This document shows, piece by piece, positions 1 to 14,200 of a DNA stretch of 64,000 bases. The notes beneath the pieces are model-generated. The model was not told the DNA's origin. It ran no database searches and saw nothing but the letters and a program-made list of their open reading frames with translations. The stretch covers positions 24,179,564 to 24,243,563 of the forward strand of contig NW_020653854.1 in the NCBI RefSeq assembly GCF_003589595.1. The letters are read 5' to 3'. The stretch's first letter is position 1; every line of letters starts with the position of its first letter. Made by a program: the position numbers and the translations under genes. This DNA comes from Hyposmocoma kahamanoa. Taxonomy: Eukaryota; Arthropoda; Insecta; Lepidoptera; Cosmopterigidae.

Positions 1-234
1 CTTGTTCCAGATAGACAAGCCTCAGATTCACACATAAAGAGCTTACAGTAATAATTGATATTGTAGTTGTGTGCGTAGCAAGCCAATAGGTCGACCAACC
101 AGTCGGCCAGACGCCCTCCCTCCCTCGCCTGTCCACCGTCTGTCGCTCCCTCCCCCCTTGCCCCCCACTGCGCCAGCTAGTCATCATTCCGCCGCCGGAT
201 TGACTGTACGTCTCTTACTTTTATCAGTACAGAG

Positions 235-288
235 TTCTTTACGTCATATTTCATTTTGTTCAGTTTAAAACTCACACTGGCCGAGCAG
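235..288 (+). promoter_or_regulatory. Probable promoter and first non-coding exon of the BCOR-like gene
   Basis: A GC- and pyrimidine-rich block at about 100-240 stands out from the AT-rich surroundings. It is followed by TCAGT at 260, which resembles the arthropod initiator, and by a strong donor (CAG|GTACGT) with the exon ending at 288. The next exon begins after a good acceptor (TTGTTACAG) at 391. I infer that transcription starts near 235-265 and that this is a 5'UTR exon. The upstream edge is uncertain and no transcript data are available. Confidence 0.4.
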
Positions 289-390
289 GTACGTGCGTGG
301 CTTATCATCCAGTTCCCAAGAACACGTTTACACTTTTGCTGATAAAATTTTAAGAAATGTTGAAACTTACTGCTGCTTTTGTTGTTACAG

Positions 391-640
391 GTATCAACCT
401 ATACTTGGGACTGGGTGTGAACCCAGATACGACGTGTGGTTTTATGTAATCGTGATACTTTTACTGGAGAAACTTAGTGGATTTGTGAAGATTTGCTGTT
501 TGTACACCGATAACTTGGATTGAAGTGATTAAATAAGTGAGGTGTACTTTTCGGTCTCTTACATTGTAGTGTTCTGTAAACAAGTGATTTGTGCATTTAT
601 TGGATTGTATTCTTGGACAGCCACCAACTAAATGGCCATT
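391..640 (+). other. BCOR-like gene exon 2: 5'UTR plus first three codons
   Basis: This exon lies between the acceptor ending at 390 and the donor GTAAGT at 641. It is non-coding up to an ATG at 632-634 in a good context (CAACTAAATGG). It reads Met-Ala-Ile and then splices in phase 0. The only large open exon downstream on this strand starts at 27393, directly after an AG acceptor, also in phase 0. The join gives M-A-I-V-A-L-D. The large exon has no good initiator at its own beginning (its first codon is GTG), which supports this remote start. The join is inferred, not proven. Confidence 0.55.
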
Positions 641-2192
641 GTAAGTACCACTTCATTTTCTTCCTTATTAGGTTCCGAAGTTATTTTAAATACAGCTCTA
701 TTAGCAATTTGATACGATCGTCAGACAACAAAGAAAGCTTAATAATGTTCGGTAAAATTATAGGACGAATTCGCTCAAAAAAATCTTTAAAGCATCTCTG
801 AATTGGGTCAGTCAGAGACCGAAATATTTGTTTAGATTGAGTCCACGCCAAATTAAATTATGTATATTAAGATGAAAATAATTAACACACACCAACAAAG
901 ACGCGCATGACAAATTAGCATATAACAAAATTTATGCTTTTAAGAAATGAGCAACTGAAATAAACCAGAACACATTAAAATTTTAGAAATCTAACTTGTC
1001 AAACACGACCACGGCAAGTAGGGTACGTCGAATTTTGAAGAGGTTACTCTGGACGATGCAAGTGTGCTACCAGGCACCTGCTTTTAATCATTCTATGGAT
1101 TCCCACGCTCGAGCTTTCTATACTCGCTTTCCAAAGTTATTCTCTAAGCAATGTATTACTTGCAATTTTGCAATGTATTATTCTCGTGAAGAAGCAAGTC
1201 TGCCAGCTAATGAGATAGATAGATTGCGAACTGCCGCCGCCATCTTTACGAATTGACTGACGCGCGCCGTGGCCTCGTGGAAATACGGTTTTAGAACGCA
1301 GTTGTCACCTCGTGCTCTTATTTGTTTCTTTATATTAATCCAAACAATCTCTTCTTCATGTCCATTGTTGACGAATTCGTTTTGCATTCGATCGATCGTA
1401 CTTTCCAGACACGTGAAGCGCTTACACGAGAAAATGAAGTGTCTGTACCTCCTGGATCATTTAAGTATACCCATTTGTCAGTGTTTACTTCTGATTGATG
1501 CTGTTTTGTCGTCACCGTCGTCTTTTTAGAGACGTTTATCACGAGTTGGTACCATTCGTTGTATCGAAACAAACTTGTGTAGGCTTATTTTAGTCTACAG
1601 TTCTTATTATTTATTTTTCTCTTATTCCGAATATTTGTTTTATAACCTTTCGTGTGCGAGCATGCAGTGATTGCATCTCGAGCCGCGGTTGCGCGAGCGC
1701 AGCACAGAGGTAGTGGAAGTAGGTCAAGGCGCTCGGCCGCGCTGTTTCCTACTTGCCTCGCCTCGCTGCGAGTTATGAGGAAGACACTCGTTATTCAAAC
1801 TAAAAATCTTTATCACTTACATATTGCTCTGATGACGTAAATTTTTTGCGCGCGGAGCAATAACAACCATTCGTACTAAAAATATTACGTGGTAAATACC
1901 GCTAAATTACAGGATTAGTATAAGATTTTGCAGGTCGGGACACAAAGAAGAACGTAGTCTTTGCGCATTGCGTAGTTTTTTAGAAAGTATTTTAACTTGT
2001 TTTCGTTTTTTATAAATATTTATTTATCCTTATTATAATAATACAATATTGCACCATTTAGAACTAGATTGCAGTCCAAAATTATATTTGAAATTTATAT
2101 TTAACTCTCACATTTTTGAACACGCGATTCTTATTAGTCAGTGGATGGATATATTTTGAAGTTTTATAGAAAAATTATTTACGAGTTATTCC

Positions 2193-2228
<36 letters not shown>

Positions 2229-5200
2229 GCTCACAATCAACATAGCCCCGCACAAGGGAAACCCTGTGTCGCGGGTGCCATGGACACACAATTAGACAAC
2301 CACAAATTACACCCAAACTCACGAGAGAAATAAATGTAGGCCATACAAATATTTCTCCCGGCCCGGGAATCGAACCTGGGACCTCTGCGTGGCAGTCCGG
2401 CATGGTAACCGTTCGGCCACGGAGGCAGTTAAATTCCTGACATTGTTGAAAACGGTTATGCTACAAAGTTACCTTCTTACGTAATATGTTTAAGGCTCGT
2501 ATTCTAGAACTCTACTCAATGCTCAAGTTAGGATTTGAGTATGGTTTAAAGCACTCGAAATCATACTCAAGTCCCTGCCATTAGGGTCGTATTTCCATTG
2601 CTTGTGTTTCAATTGCAATCCTGACTTGAGCATTGAGTAGAGTTCTAGAATATGACACTTAGGATCGTATTCTAGAACTCTACTCAGTGCTCAAGTCAGG
2701 ATTTGAGTATGGTTTAAAGCATTCGAAATCATACTCAAGTCCCTGCCATTAGGGTCGTATTTCCAGTGCTTGTATTTCCAGTGTAATCCTGACTTGAGAA
2801 TTGAGTAGAGTTCTAGAATACGACCCTTAGACTGATATATTGAACGTTATGACACGCCGCGTTGTAATGAACTACTTTATTAATATGCATACGTATTTTG
2901 TAGTGTGTTTTCTAGCTATTCTTGTATTATATTCTTGTATTGAGATGTAGCATCAAAAGATCGATTAACTGTTGTTAACGACATTTGTTTTGATGCTACA
3001 TCTCAATTTGTACATAATTTTAATTAGTAATCTTTTAGTATCGATATTTAGTAGCGATATAATTTCTTTAGCTATTCCGTTTGCGCATATGTTAATGCTT
3101 CATTGCCGCAGGGCTACAAGACACAATCAGATAGTGTAAAATGTTAACGTAACTGGGCACTCGATTTTATCTATTTTGGTTTTGGGTCAAGGATTTAGGT
3201 GAAGTTGATAAGTATTTATTGCGATTCTGTCTTTCCCGGAGCACTTGATAGAAACTTTAGTAACTTCATTTACTTGTGTTTTGATTTTATTCCATTGTCA
3301 TTCAACACACTTAGATATTTAATCACTTTATCGTCTTCTAAAGCGTTCTCATCAATTATGGATACCTTTGTGACAAAAATTTGTTTCTCAAAAATTTATT
3401 TGCCCGCACAATCCCTGTCTTCCTATGTTATTTATATTGTTTTCAATTCAGTCATCAAAATTATCTCGGTAAAGATAACGTATCCTCTAAGTGCATAGTC
3501 ATGCACGCTTCTCTAGTGCGGGTTGAAGATATCACACATTTTATTATTTTTATTTATTTATTCAAAATACAAACAGTCGGTATAAAACAATTATTTCATT
3601 AACGAAGATATATAAAATTGACCTAGAGTTTCCTTAATTTATAATGCAGTTGAAATCTTAAAGACTATCAATATACATACTATTGTGTAGAACAAATCAT
3701 AGTAAGGGCGCATTTATTCGATACGAATTTCGAGATTAGCTTCTTAAATGATCCTGGGCACGCGGGCGAGACTGGCTTGCATTTGGTCCAGGCGGCGGCT
3801 CGCGCGGCGGTTGTATTATTCAGAGGAATTTAAATGTCGTTGCCTAGTAAATAGAATTCAGATTCCATTAATGTACATGAAGGCGTGGTAACTCATCGCC
3901 GTGCGAAAACTCGCCCCGTGTAACGGGCACTAAAGCTTTAATTAAAAATATTAAATAATGTAATAATGGGAGCGCGAAAAGGTCATAATTTCGCATTTAC
4001 CATTGTTGAATAGCAGCTTGTTGTCCACACTCCATTTGCTCACTGCGACGATGTCCTGTTGCAAAGCATAACAGTCCTGGGTCGACTTAATGGGCATGAC
4101 AAGTTTCACATCGTCGGCGAATAATAAAACCGTGGCCTTGTTAACAGCTGTTGGAAGGTCATTTATAAAAATAAGAAAAAGGAATGGTCCCAAATTTGAT
4201 CCCTGACTTATGCCAGAACGTGTATGGTATGGTTTTGACTGGTATGGTCCATATCTTACGAACTGTTTCTGGTCTTTAAGATAATCGGCAAACAGTTTTA
4301 ATAGCCGGGGGACGAATCCCATTCTACTTAGCTTCTGCAGTAAAATATCGTTGTCAATCCGGTCAAAAGCCTTTTGCAAATTAAAACAAATTAATTTGTT
4401 AGCGAATTACAGAAAATATCTACAACCATGAACCTGCTGTTGTACGTCTGACATGATTGCCTAATAAAGCAATTGCCAATTAAACGTTTTTGCGACTTCT
4501 TAATTGAGAAACCTGTATTCATACGACCAGATCTTTCAATTTGGCGGGGTCTCTGAAATCTATAACGTTCAGTAGAGGTGTCGAATCAAATTCATTATTT
4601 ATTACTTTATATAAACTGGTAGTAACTATGTAATGGCTCTTGAGCAATTTCAGTTTATGCCAAGAGCCTTAATATTTTGCACTCTTTCAATCTTGTCTGT
4701 TGAACTGTACAGCCGAACTCTAACCGATACGAATAAATCTATTAAATAAAATTTTATATGTAAAAGAATTTTTGAAGAGCTTTCCTTAGTAGTATTTATG
4801 AGGTCTGTGGTCTTTCCCAACGTAGGATGAACCCGAACTGTTTATATTTTCCAAAGGTTCCTTCGACCTTCTTGGAAGTACCGGTTTTATCACAATATTT
4901 ACCACCATGGTTAGCGAAAGTATTTATCTCAGAATTAAAATCACATACATGTCGCCATATTGATTCGGACCGTTAGCTTCTCAATGGAGCAGCAACTGTT
5001 TTCCCACTAGGCTGCTACCGCTTTTAGTTTTTCAATTAGAAATAGCAATGTTTATTTGCTATGTAATGTAACTAGTTCACAAGTTATGGTAACAATCATT
5101 TTACCATGTGGAATGTAAACAAACGGAGTGGTGGTTATAAGAGGATCGGGGCGGCTCCGTGCCGACCTACTTTGATACCGCGTAACAATTATGATAACGT

Positions 5201-8200
5201 TCCTTTCTCTGATGTGCCACATAACGATATTTACTTGCCTTATACTTTGTTAACTATCACAGTCTACTTGTATATTTCATATGTCCCGTTTTAGATCACG
5301 TCTCTATTAAGCGGATTAATTTTTGATCAACAAATCAAGTCACAATTACGTTTCTAATTAACTGACTCCGTGGTTGAACTGTTACCGTACAGGGGTCCAA
5401 GTCTGCTATTTTTTTTTTGAAATCACTGGTCATTATAATTCCATTGAGACTCAACAGCATAGATCATGAACTTGATTCATAAACCCTGAGGTGGGTTTGT
5501 AGTATTTGAACCCGGTGTGGATATATTTACGTGTCCTCTGAGTGAATTTACAAAGGTTGCTTTGTATATCTGTTGTTATAAGTCACATAAGTAATAAGGA
5601 ACAATTCGCCGTTACATATTTCACTTATCTATAGAAAAGTAGGTTAATTATACTACTCTTCTAAGTTCAGTATAATATTTGATATTTTACTGTTTTTTAA
5701 AAACAATTAGAACTGTCGTTTATACGTGGACTATAGATTCAGTTCGCTGCCATCCATTCGTCTCTTCCATTAGCACTTTACTGCGTCCGGTTCACAGTTT
5801 TCAAACTGATATTCTAAAATGTGTGCCAAAGCTTTATCATCTAATATAACATTGACTTTCACGTTAGATGATGTAACTGCTAACTGCAGGCTCCCTGCCC
5901 CCACGCCCCGCGTCTCTATTAGGTAAACTGGCGGCGCGCGCGCAGCTTTCACTTCGCTATACACTTTCACCGTGCAGTTCCGTGTACACGTTGATACCGA
6001 TTCACACTTGCGCGAATATTATGTATCTATTATATGTTTGGCTTAATTGCTGGTTTATTACAAGATTGAAAAATTATACATTAACTTAATAACTATGTTA
6101 GTAGACAAGGAAAGATTAAAATGTTCTATTTATGAACGCATTGTTAAAAGCAAGTTAAAGTCAAGTTTATTAAATAATAATGACGATCGAACAAGTGAAG
6201 GAAAATTAAATTTAATAACGATAAGTGGTTTCAATTGTGTAACATCGAGCCGTAAAAGCGACAATCCATAGGACTTAACAACATATTTGCTGCTACCAGG
6301 AACGACATACCCGTAAACTTGTCGTATTTATTTACGATTGCAAGCTGCTATTTTCAATGCAAAGTGTCAGGAGTTATCTGTTCGCGATAACGATGTTACG
6401 TACGATGTTGTCATGTCATCGCTTCCGAGTACTTATCTTTACGTAAATAGTTTAGGGACATTTCAAATTATTATCATATGTAAACTAATAGATATTTGTA
6501 TTGTCACAAAACATCACTACGTCATTTGAACTTCTTCGAATTTGTGAATTAACTTGCTTGTGGATTATCAATTCATATCTATTATTGTCACCTATTTTAA
6601 ATTACGCATTTGGGAATAAAGAAGACTTTAAACAATGTGAGTGGTTTTAGTTAAAAGTTTTTACAAATTGAAAATGTTATCCAATTTTATTTTGTAATGA
6701 AACACAAGAAAGAAATTGCCCTCAGTCGTGGCACACATGGCAACATTTCCACAATAAAAAAACCAAAGGAAAAAAACAGTACTAAAAAAGTTAGAAATCT
6801 CTTTTTTAATTTATTTACTGCCCTTAGATTCAAGTAATTAAGTCGAAATGTGAGAGACATAAGTTATACAAAACAGTAATAGAAGTCACATAATGGCCAC
6901 CATAAAGATACAACGACATCCCGAGAAAAAATGTCAGAAAATTAAACTACATATTCAAGAGAAATTTAATCTAAGACCTGGCCAATTGACGTTTTAGCCT
7001 GTCTTGAAGGACGAAAAGGTTTACTAATAAAAAACTAGAACAAAAGTAATTAAAATTGTAATTTGTGTTGCCAACACAAAATCGATATAGGTACCAAAAA
7101 TTGGCGAATCACACAGTCACGAACTTCGTCATTGATAAACTTGTCACGTTCTAGCGAAAGTGGAAACGATGAATATAAAAAAAAATCAAACTACAAAGTT
7201 TTAAAGGCTGAGTCATTTATACACTAGTAGATGTTATAAAGCTATGAGCAAATATTCGAAAATTCGCAGAAGCCAAAAGGTCCAGTTTAAACTCTGCGAA
7301 ATTGGTCGCTGTGGCATGACTCATCAACTTTTTGTCGATTCCCGAGAAATTGATATTTGGGTGACTCGTGTGTGTTGTAAAGAATTATCGTTCCCTGGAG
7401 TAATGTTAATTGGATGTTATTTGCCTATTTTGAAAATGTATTTGTTTTCAATTATTCTTTGCTACGTGTTGTGTACGTTGTGATTTAGTTTGTTTCGAGG
7501 AAATGGAATTTCATATAAACGTTGTCGTGAAATTCGCGACAACGCCTATAGACGCCATATCGAAATTTTCAATTTGCCTCAAAAGTACTTTAGTAAATTT
7601 GCATAACTTTGTGATCTGATCACTGACATATATGACATGATGAAAATATTTCTTGCCCTTGACCATTGACTTACAAATAAATGGACGACGGGTCTAATAC
7701 AAAAACCACGAAAAAAATGTCCCAAGTCAACCTATTCGAAATTTAAATTGTTATGTCATCGCAGTATCGCGCTGTCCGTAGAACAAATGAAGACTAAAGC
7801 GGAGTGTCGCGCTCTGTATACGATTTTAGCGCCTTACAAGTGCGGACACTTTTTAGCGCGGACCCGACGTCCATATAATTGTAAGTCAATGCCCTTGACA
7901 AAAGAAAATGTAACATACAGTCTTATTTTCTTTTTTTTTGTCGATTTTCTGGAAATCGATTTACTTTACCACATTTTCAAGTTCTAAACGGATATTTCTT
8001 TGGAATACATCTATATTGATTTAACAGTACGACTATAAACTGGCAACCGGTACTACCTCAATTTCAACAACTTTACAGGATTTAGAAAAATCATTTAAAT
8101 AGCATCTTATTTATTACATAAAAATACGTAGTGTACATACGTACATGAGTAATAAAAATATTTAAAACTACGTATTTTTATTTAACCAGAATTCACAATT

Positions 8201-11200
8201 TTTTTCTTCATGCTGTAAAGTTGTCAAAATTGAGATAGTACCGATTGCCAGTTCACAGTCGAGTAGTAGATTTCGTTGTGGTAGAGTTCGTCCAGGGAAA
8301 TACTGCCACCGCCCCTATTTCAGCCGCCAAGCAGTAATATGAGCATTACTGCGTTACGGTTTTGAATAGTAAGGGTGCTGGTGAAATTACAGGTACATGA
8401 GACTTTGATTCATGTCTCTGTGTGACGGGTAGTGGCAGTACTCCTCAGATCTTTACGATTACACCTTTGAGTGGTGACACACTCTTCGTCAGACAGTGGC
8501 GTTGACATTTTAACTATCCTTCCCAGTGTTGCTGTTTCTATAATTGATTCTACTAATTACACAACTATTACTAATTATGACCACTGTATCCGCTAATTTA
8601 TACAAATTATACATTAATATCTCCACTTGACACACACATCAATATTTTATATTTCTTTTTTTACTCCTTTATAATATGGTTAAAATATTAAGCAGAAATA
8701 GTGGTTTAAAACAGCAATATTGAACCGGAAACGCAGTATTTCAAGGTCACCAGACTGTCTTTTGCCGTCGCGTTTAGCCTTCTGTTCGAATGTTTTATTA
8801 TTTATGTTGTATGGTATTTCATTTAGTAATTATGAAATAAGTCATAAACGATATTTGCCATAAAAGACAAACCTCGCTTAAATAGGCATTACATGAAAAT
8901 GCGAGTTTTTTTTCGTCATTGCTACTCATAAGACACGAAACTAATTTATCCAGATAGATCTGTTCAATTAAAAAATAATAATACGTACACGTAATGTACG
9001 TACACATACGTAGACTTAATAATATGGAAATATTTTTCTCCCATCCTCTATATACGCGTACATGCGATTAAAGATAAAAAAATTGCTTTTTCGACTTTTA
9101 ATTATCTAACACTCGTTGAATAGGTTACGTTCCGTTATTACGATTTGAAGTGAAGATGGTAATATTTAATTCTATTTCTCAATTAACTCTTTGTTTTTAT
9201 TTCCTCGTGGTAGACATAAACGTGTAGTGTTTTACTTATTACTATATCTCATTGTTTCTGTATTTATTTCAACAAAGAGCGTGACGAATAAAACAATCCT
9301 ATAAATCTAGTCGCAAGCAACTTTAGAGCGAAACATTGAGGACAAAGACATAATGAGATTAGAGGTTGACTGTGGTAATAACTTTAACAGTCATACATTT
9401 ATTAGGAGTACAGTTCCTTGTAAAGGAGTTCTTCCAGGGAAGTACTGGCATACCTGTTTCTGCCGCCAAACTGTAACGTGAGCGTTATTGCGTTCCGATT
9501 TCGAAACCGGTCCGGTGTGATGGTGAAACTACAAGCACATGGGACTTGTTAACTTTATGTCTCAGGGTGACGGGTGCAGTGGCAGTACCCTTTAGATCTT
9601 TGCGATTTAAAGCTTTCACTGGCCAATGGTTGAGGCCGTGTTGCTTACCAGGCGCACGACTTGTTCGTCCCGATCCCGTTACTTGATATTATAAAAAAAC
9701 TTACAAAGTCCCTGTTACCAAACTAGTTGTAAAATGTTTCCTTGTACCAAGAACTAAGTACATTACAAGCAGTTAAGTGTGTTTCTGGACATTCCGCAAA
9801 CTATAGACAATTTTCATTTGTAATGTCTGTTACCAGTAAACATGTTATTTTGGTTCAACCGCTTTAAGGAAAATATTATTTTTGGATCCAAAACGTTAAC
9901 ATAGGTAGTTAACAGAGAACAGGAAGGAAGCAGTTCTAGACCTAATCAGTGCTTGTTTTGTCAGCATCCTCCAGTCCAGCAGAACTGGACATGGTTAGGC
10001 AAAAGAAAACATCGTGGAATACCTGAAACAAAGTTCTCCGAAGACATTTAAATTTTTACCCTATTTTAGGCCAGTGCAGTGAGGTGGACGGTGAGCTTAT
10101 TTCCCTAAAGGAGATTCGTATCAAACAGTGTATACAGTGTTGATACAGTTAATGAAGTAAGTTTCACATATAAACATAAGGTACAAACACGCAAAATCAT
10201 TTCTGTCAGGGTGCCAAATGTTCATAGGGCCAAATGATGTATAATATTGCTAAATAGCGTAACAAACCGGTTAGAGGCTGACAGTGGCAGCTATTGACCT
10301 AGTGGCACACAAATCGAAGGAAAACTACTCGTTGCGTGTGCGCTCGAGCGGTCTTACTTTTACACAAAATCAGCTTTTGATATGTGAGCAATATGTTTGT
10401 GTATGCATTTTGGCTTTGTATCATGCATGACACAAAACAGTGTAAATGTTTGAATGAAATTCCAATTTATAGCCTTTTGTTACTGTGTAAAATAGAAGCA
10501 AACTTGAGGTTTGAATGTTTTTTCCAATGTTACTGGTGTAGTCAAGGGCACGTCAAAATTGACATTTTGAACTTTGAATCGGTCTTATCGCAAACGGCTG
10601 TTGCATTGAAGAGTTGCCAGCTTAAATACCAAAATTGACGTGCCCTTGACCCTTGCCGTAAATTCATACAATAATTCAATTTACTTCATCCAAACATCTA
10701 AACTAAATGTGGCATAATTTTGGGCTTTGTTTCTGTGCTCTAAATAATTAGGTATGTCTAATCAGACAGTTGTTATAGTTGTGAATTGACAACCTAACGA
10801 AACCATTACCAAGAATATTGACGACGAATGTGAGTTATACGTACCTATACTTACGAAATGTTAACAATTGCCGCAGTAAAAATATCACTGAAAGCTAAAC
10901 AGGATCCGGAAATGACCTACAAAGGTCATTTGCTGAATGGGTTCCTAGCGCACAACCAGATTGCTGATGTGTTCGCGGACAATTTGTCTCAATTCACAGC
11001 TGCAATAGCACGCTATGTAAACTATTATAAAACTAGGTAATCTTGTATTATATATTTCCAATTTATATGTCTCATTTTACTTTGTTATTATTATTTTGTC
11101 AAACTTAATTTATCTTGCTGGACGTTTGGCTTGACCTGTAAGTCCACAAGAGTGTTATTATAAATAAATTAGTATATCGTGAGTGCAAGTTAGTATCTCC

Positions 11201-14200
11201 AAGTACGTGTCTTTACAATCTTCTTACTATAAAGCTTGCCATCGTGGTGCAAAGATTTGACAATCGTCGTAAGGTGCTCGCGCCAGACGTACAGGAAGGA
11301 AGGTACGGTACGTCGTCCATGGAGGCTTCTTTCGTGCACCCTAGATCACGTGCGTAAGTGACATAGAGTTGAATTTAAATCCTACGAGAGTTTACGCACA
11401 ACGTCCGATTCGTATCGGGGGCTACTCTCGATCTTCGTCGGACATCCGTCCGAAACAATTACTGTGAAATAAGTAATATTCGACAAAATTACAAGCCAAG
11501 TATCCAGTATGAAGCTTCATTCGCATCACGCGTCTTTTCATTTGGTCAAGTGTTGCTTATTTGGCAGTAATTGTTTCGGACGGAGATCGAGAGTAGACCC
11601 CCAGGCTCCGAATCCGAGAAATGACGGTCCGAAATGTCACAGGGATCATTTTTAACCGATTTCAAAAAAGGAGGAGGTTCTCAATTCGTCTGTATGTATA
11701 TTACGCGATATATTCTTTTTTGTTGGAAAGAAGGCACCTCAGATGTGGACCCATTTAAATTTCAAGAAAATATTCCACCTCTAAGGGTGGCAAACTAGGG
11801 GACGAATGACTTTTGAGGTCGGTTTTTTTAACCGGAGGTTAGGTTATATCTCTAGGTGTACAAGCGATATTCGGATTTTCTTGGACACGAATCAGACTTA
11901 GCGCACAAGCGACATCCGAAATGGATCTGAGTTTTCTAGCTTTGTGTGGTCTTGGATCCAGAACGAATACAAATCGGACGTAGTGTACAAATGCGCTTTT
12001 GTCTGTACAGCAACCTGAATTATACTGAAACTTGCCATGCGATAGTAACGCTCCGTCTTATTACGAGATAGTTATTCTACGACACTGTATCTCCGAGATC
12101 TCAATAAGTAAATGCCCGCAAAATCTCAATAAACGAAATAGTTTTCGTTTGTACTAACAATAACAAACGGACGCATGATGTTAAAATTGTTAAATGAATC
12201 TTGGGTACATTCCAAACAGACTAAAGTCGCGTGTTTATCTTAAAATAGATAGCGGGATATTTCATCGGCTCTATATTGGTATACATCTGGTGAAAACAGC
12301 AATTTTTTTTATCTATAATAACTAAGTGACGGGACGAACAAGTCGTGCGCCTGATGATAAGCGACACGCCTGTCCATAACAGTTGTAGTACCAAAAAGAG
12401 CTTTGGATCACAAAGATCTAACGGGCACTTCTACTGCGCTCGACACCCTGAGACATATGTTGATAAGTCCCATGTCCCTGTAATTTCACGTATCCTTCAA
12501 AACCGGAACGCAGTAATGCTCACACTACTGCTTGGCGGCAGAAATAGGTAAGGTGGCAGTACTTCCCTAGACGAACTGTTTTACAAGGAGCTTTTAAATT
12601 CACATAAAGTTTTTGAAGGTACGCAATCTCAGTTGACACTTAAAAAATTTTGACTAATTTTTTAAACAATGTAATTCCGCTCTACATTGGTACACCCAGC
12701 GAAAACCCAATCAGGGTCTGACGATTTTCTGCATAGAGAGACGACTTAATTTTAATACACTAAAGTTACCTCAGACGACTTAATTGTTATACAACAACGA
12801 TTACAAAGCCTGACATAGCTTTAATGTGGATATGTTAACAAGGATTTATTTAACTTCCGTGTTAAGACACTGTTAAAACCTTAGTCACGAAACTGTCTTC
12901 ACAATTTGTGCGATCAATTATTGTCACATTTAATTTTCCGTCACCAAAAAACCTTACTGCCGTGTCCGAGTACTTTTGTGGAAGAAAAGTGCGCATTTGA
13001 CCTCCAACTCACCCTGTTTAGGAAATATGTCTACAGGCAAGAAATTTGCTTTCAGAAGCGTGGAGTGTCGTTAGAGAACGTTTCTCTACTAATCATCGTA
13101 TTTCAATTGAGAGGATGGTTTCTCAATACCCCAGCTCGGGATCCAGTATTGCGTAAATTGGAATGTGTTCTTTGATCAAATAAAAATAAGGTACTTAATT
13201 AATATTTTTTGCTGCTATAGATCAGAATAGGTTTTGGTGGTTTCCTTTATTAGAATATAATATTAGAATATGGTCTGCTTTAATATTAGACATAACTAGT
13301 TGATGACTAATACCCTCTCAGTCAGCCGCAGCCGTGACCATGAGACTTGTTAAGAGCTCGAAACGTTGGTTTATTTGAAAACAACAAATATAACCGATTT
13401 AGAACCGAAAATATAAATTCATTTTCAATCTACAGCAATCACGAAAACCTAAAAAACGCGATGTAATATTTCATGATTTATCTTTTTTTTATAATAACAA
13501 GTGACGGGATGATAAAGTCGCGGGCCTGGTGGTAAGCGACACGTCTCTTCGTAACAGTTGCAACTGTTACGAAGTCACTTAGATCTTTAAACCGCAAAGA
13601 CCCTCCGGGCATTGCCACTGGGCCCGTCACCTTGAGACATATGTTGACAAGAAACCCTTCAAAACCGAAACGCAGTAATGCTCACATTACTGCTTGCCGG
13701 CAGAAATAGGTAAGGTGACAGTACTGCCCTGGACGCCAAGCTCCTCCAAGAATCTCAGCACCTTCCTAGGTTTGCTGAAGACTTCTGGGAGCGACCTCGG
13801 CACTCCAAAATTCGCCTTGTAGATAGCAATGCCGGAGACTTGCAGTAGGATGTGCGCAGCCATTTCCTTTGCCTCTATATGGGCTGTCCGTGATACCTAG
13901 ATTGAAAATGTGTTTATTTTACGGACCATAACCCGTTAGAGCGTCACTTAGAGTGCATGGCCATAACCAATAAAAAAGTTTCTCAGCTATCATTCAAGAT
14001 GTAAAAGTACTGCATTGAAAATACGATCGTTTGAAAATTTGAATAATGCTGAAGAACCATATTAAAGAATCGAGTCATACTAATATATTACAGGAAGGAG
14101 TAATAAATACAATAACAAATTAATTTTTCCCAAGGACGCAGATGCGTTTAATGATTATAACCTACATGTATTGAATAGAATTTACGAGCGGGTCTCAACG

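Noticed and set aside
3199..3602. Overlapping 99- and 73-residue plus-strand frames
   Set aside because: AT-rich random-type composition, no motif.
5770..5970. 66-residue minus-strand frame (MKVYSEVKAARAPPVYL...)
   Set aside because: Looks somewhat protein-like in a GC-rich patch, but it has no splice partner, no recognised family and sits in an intron full of relics.
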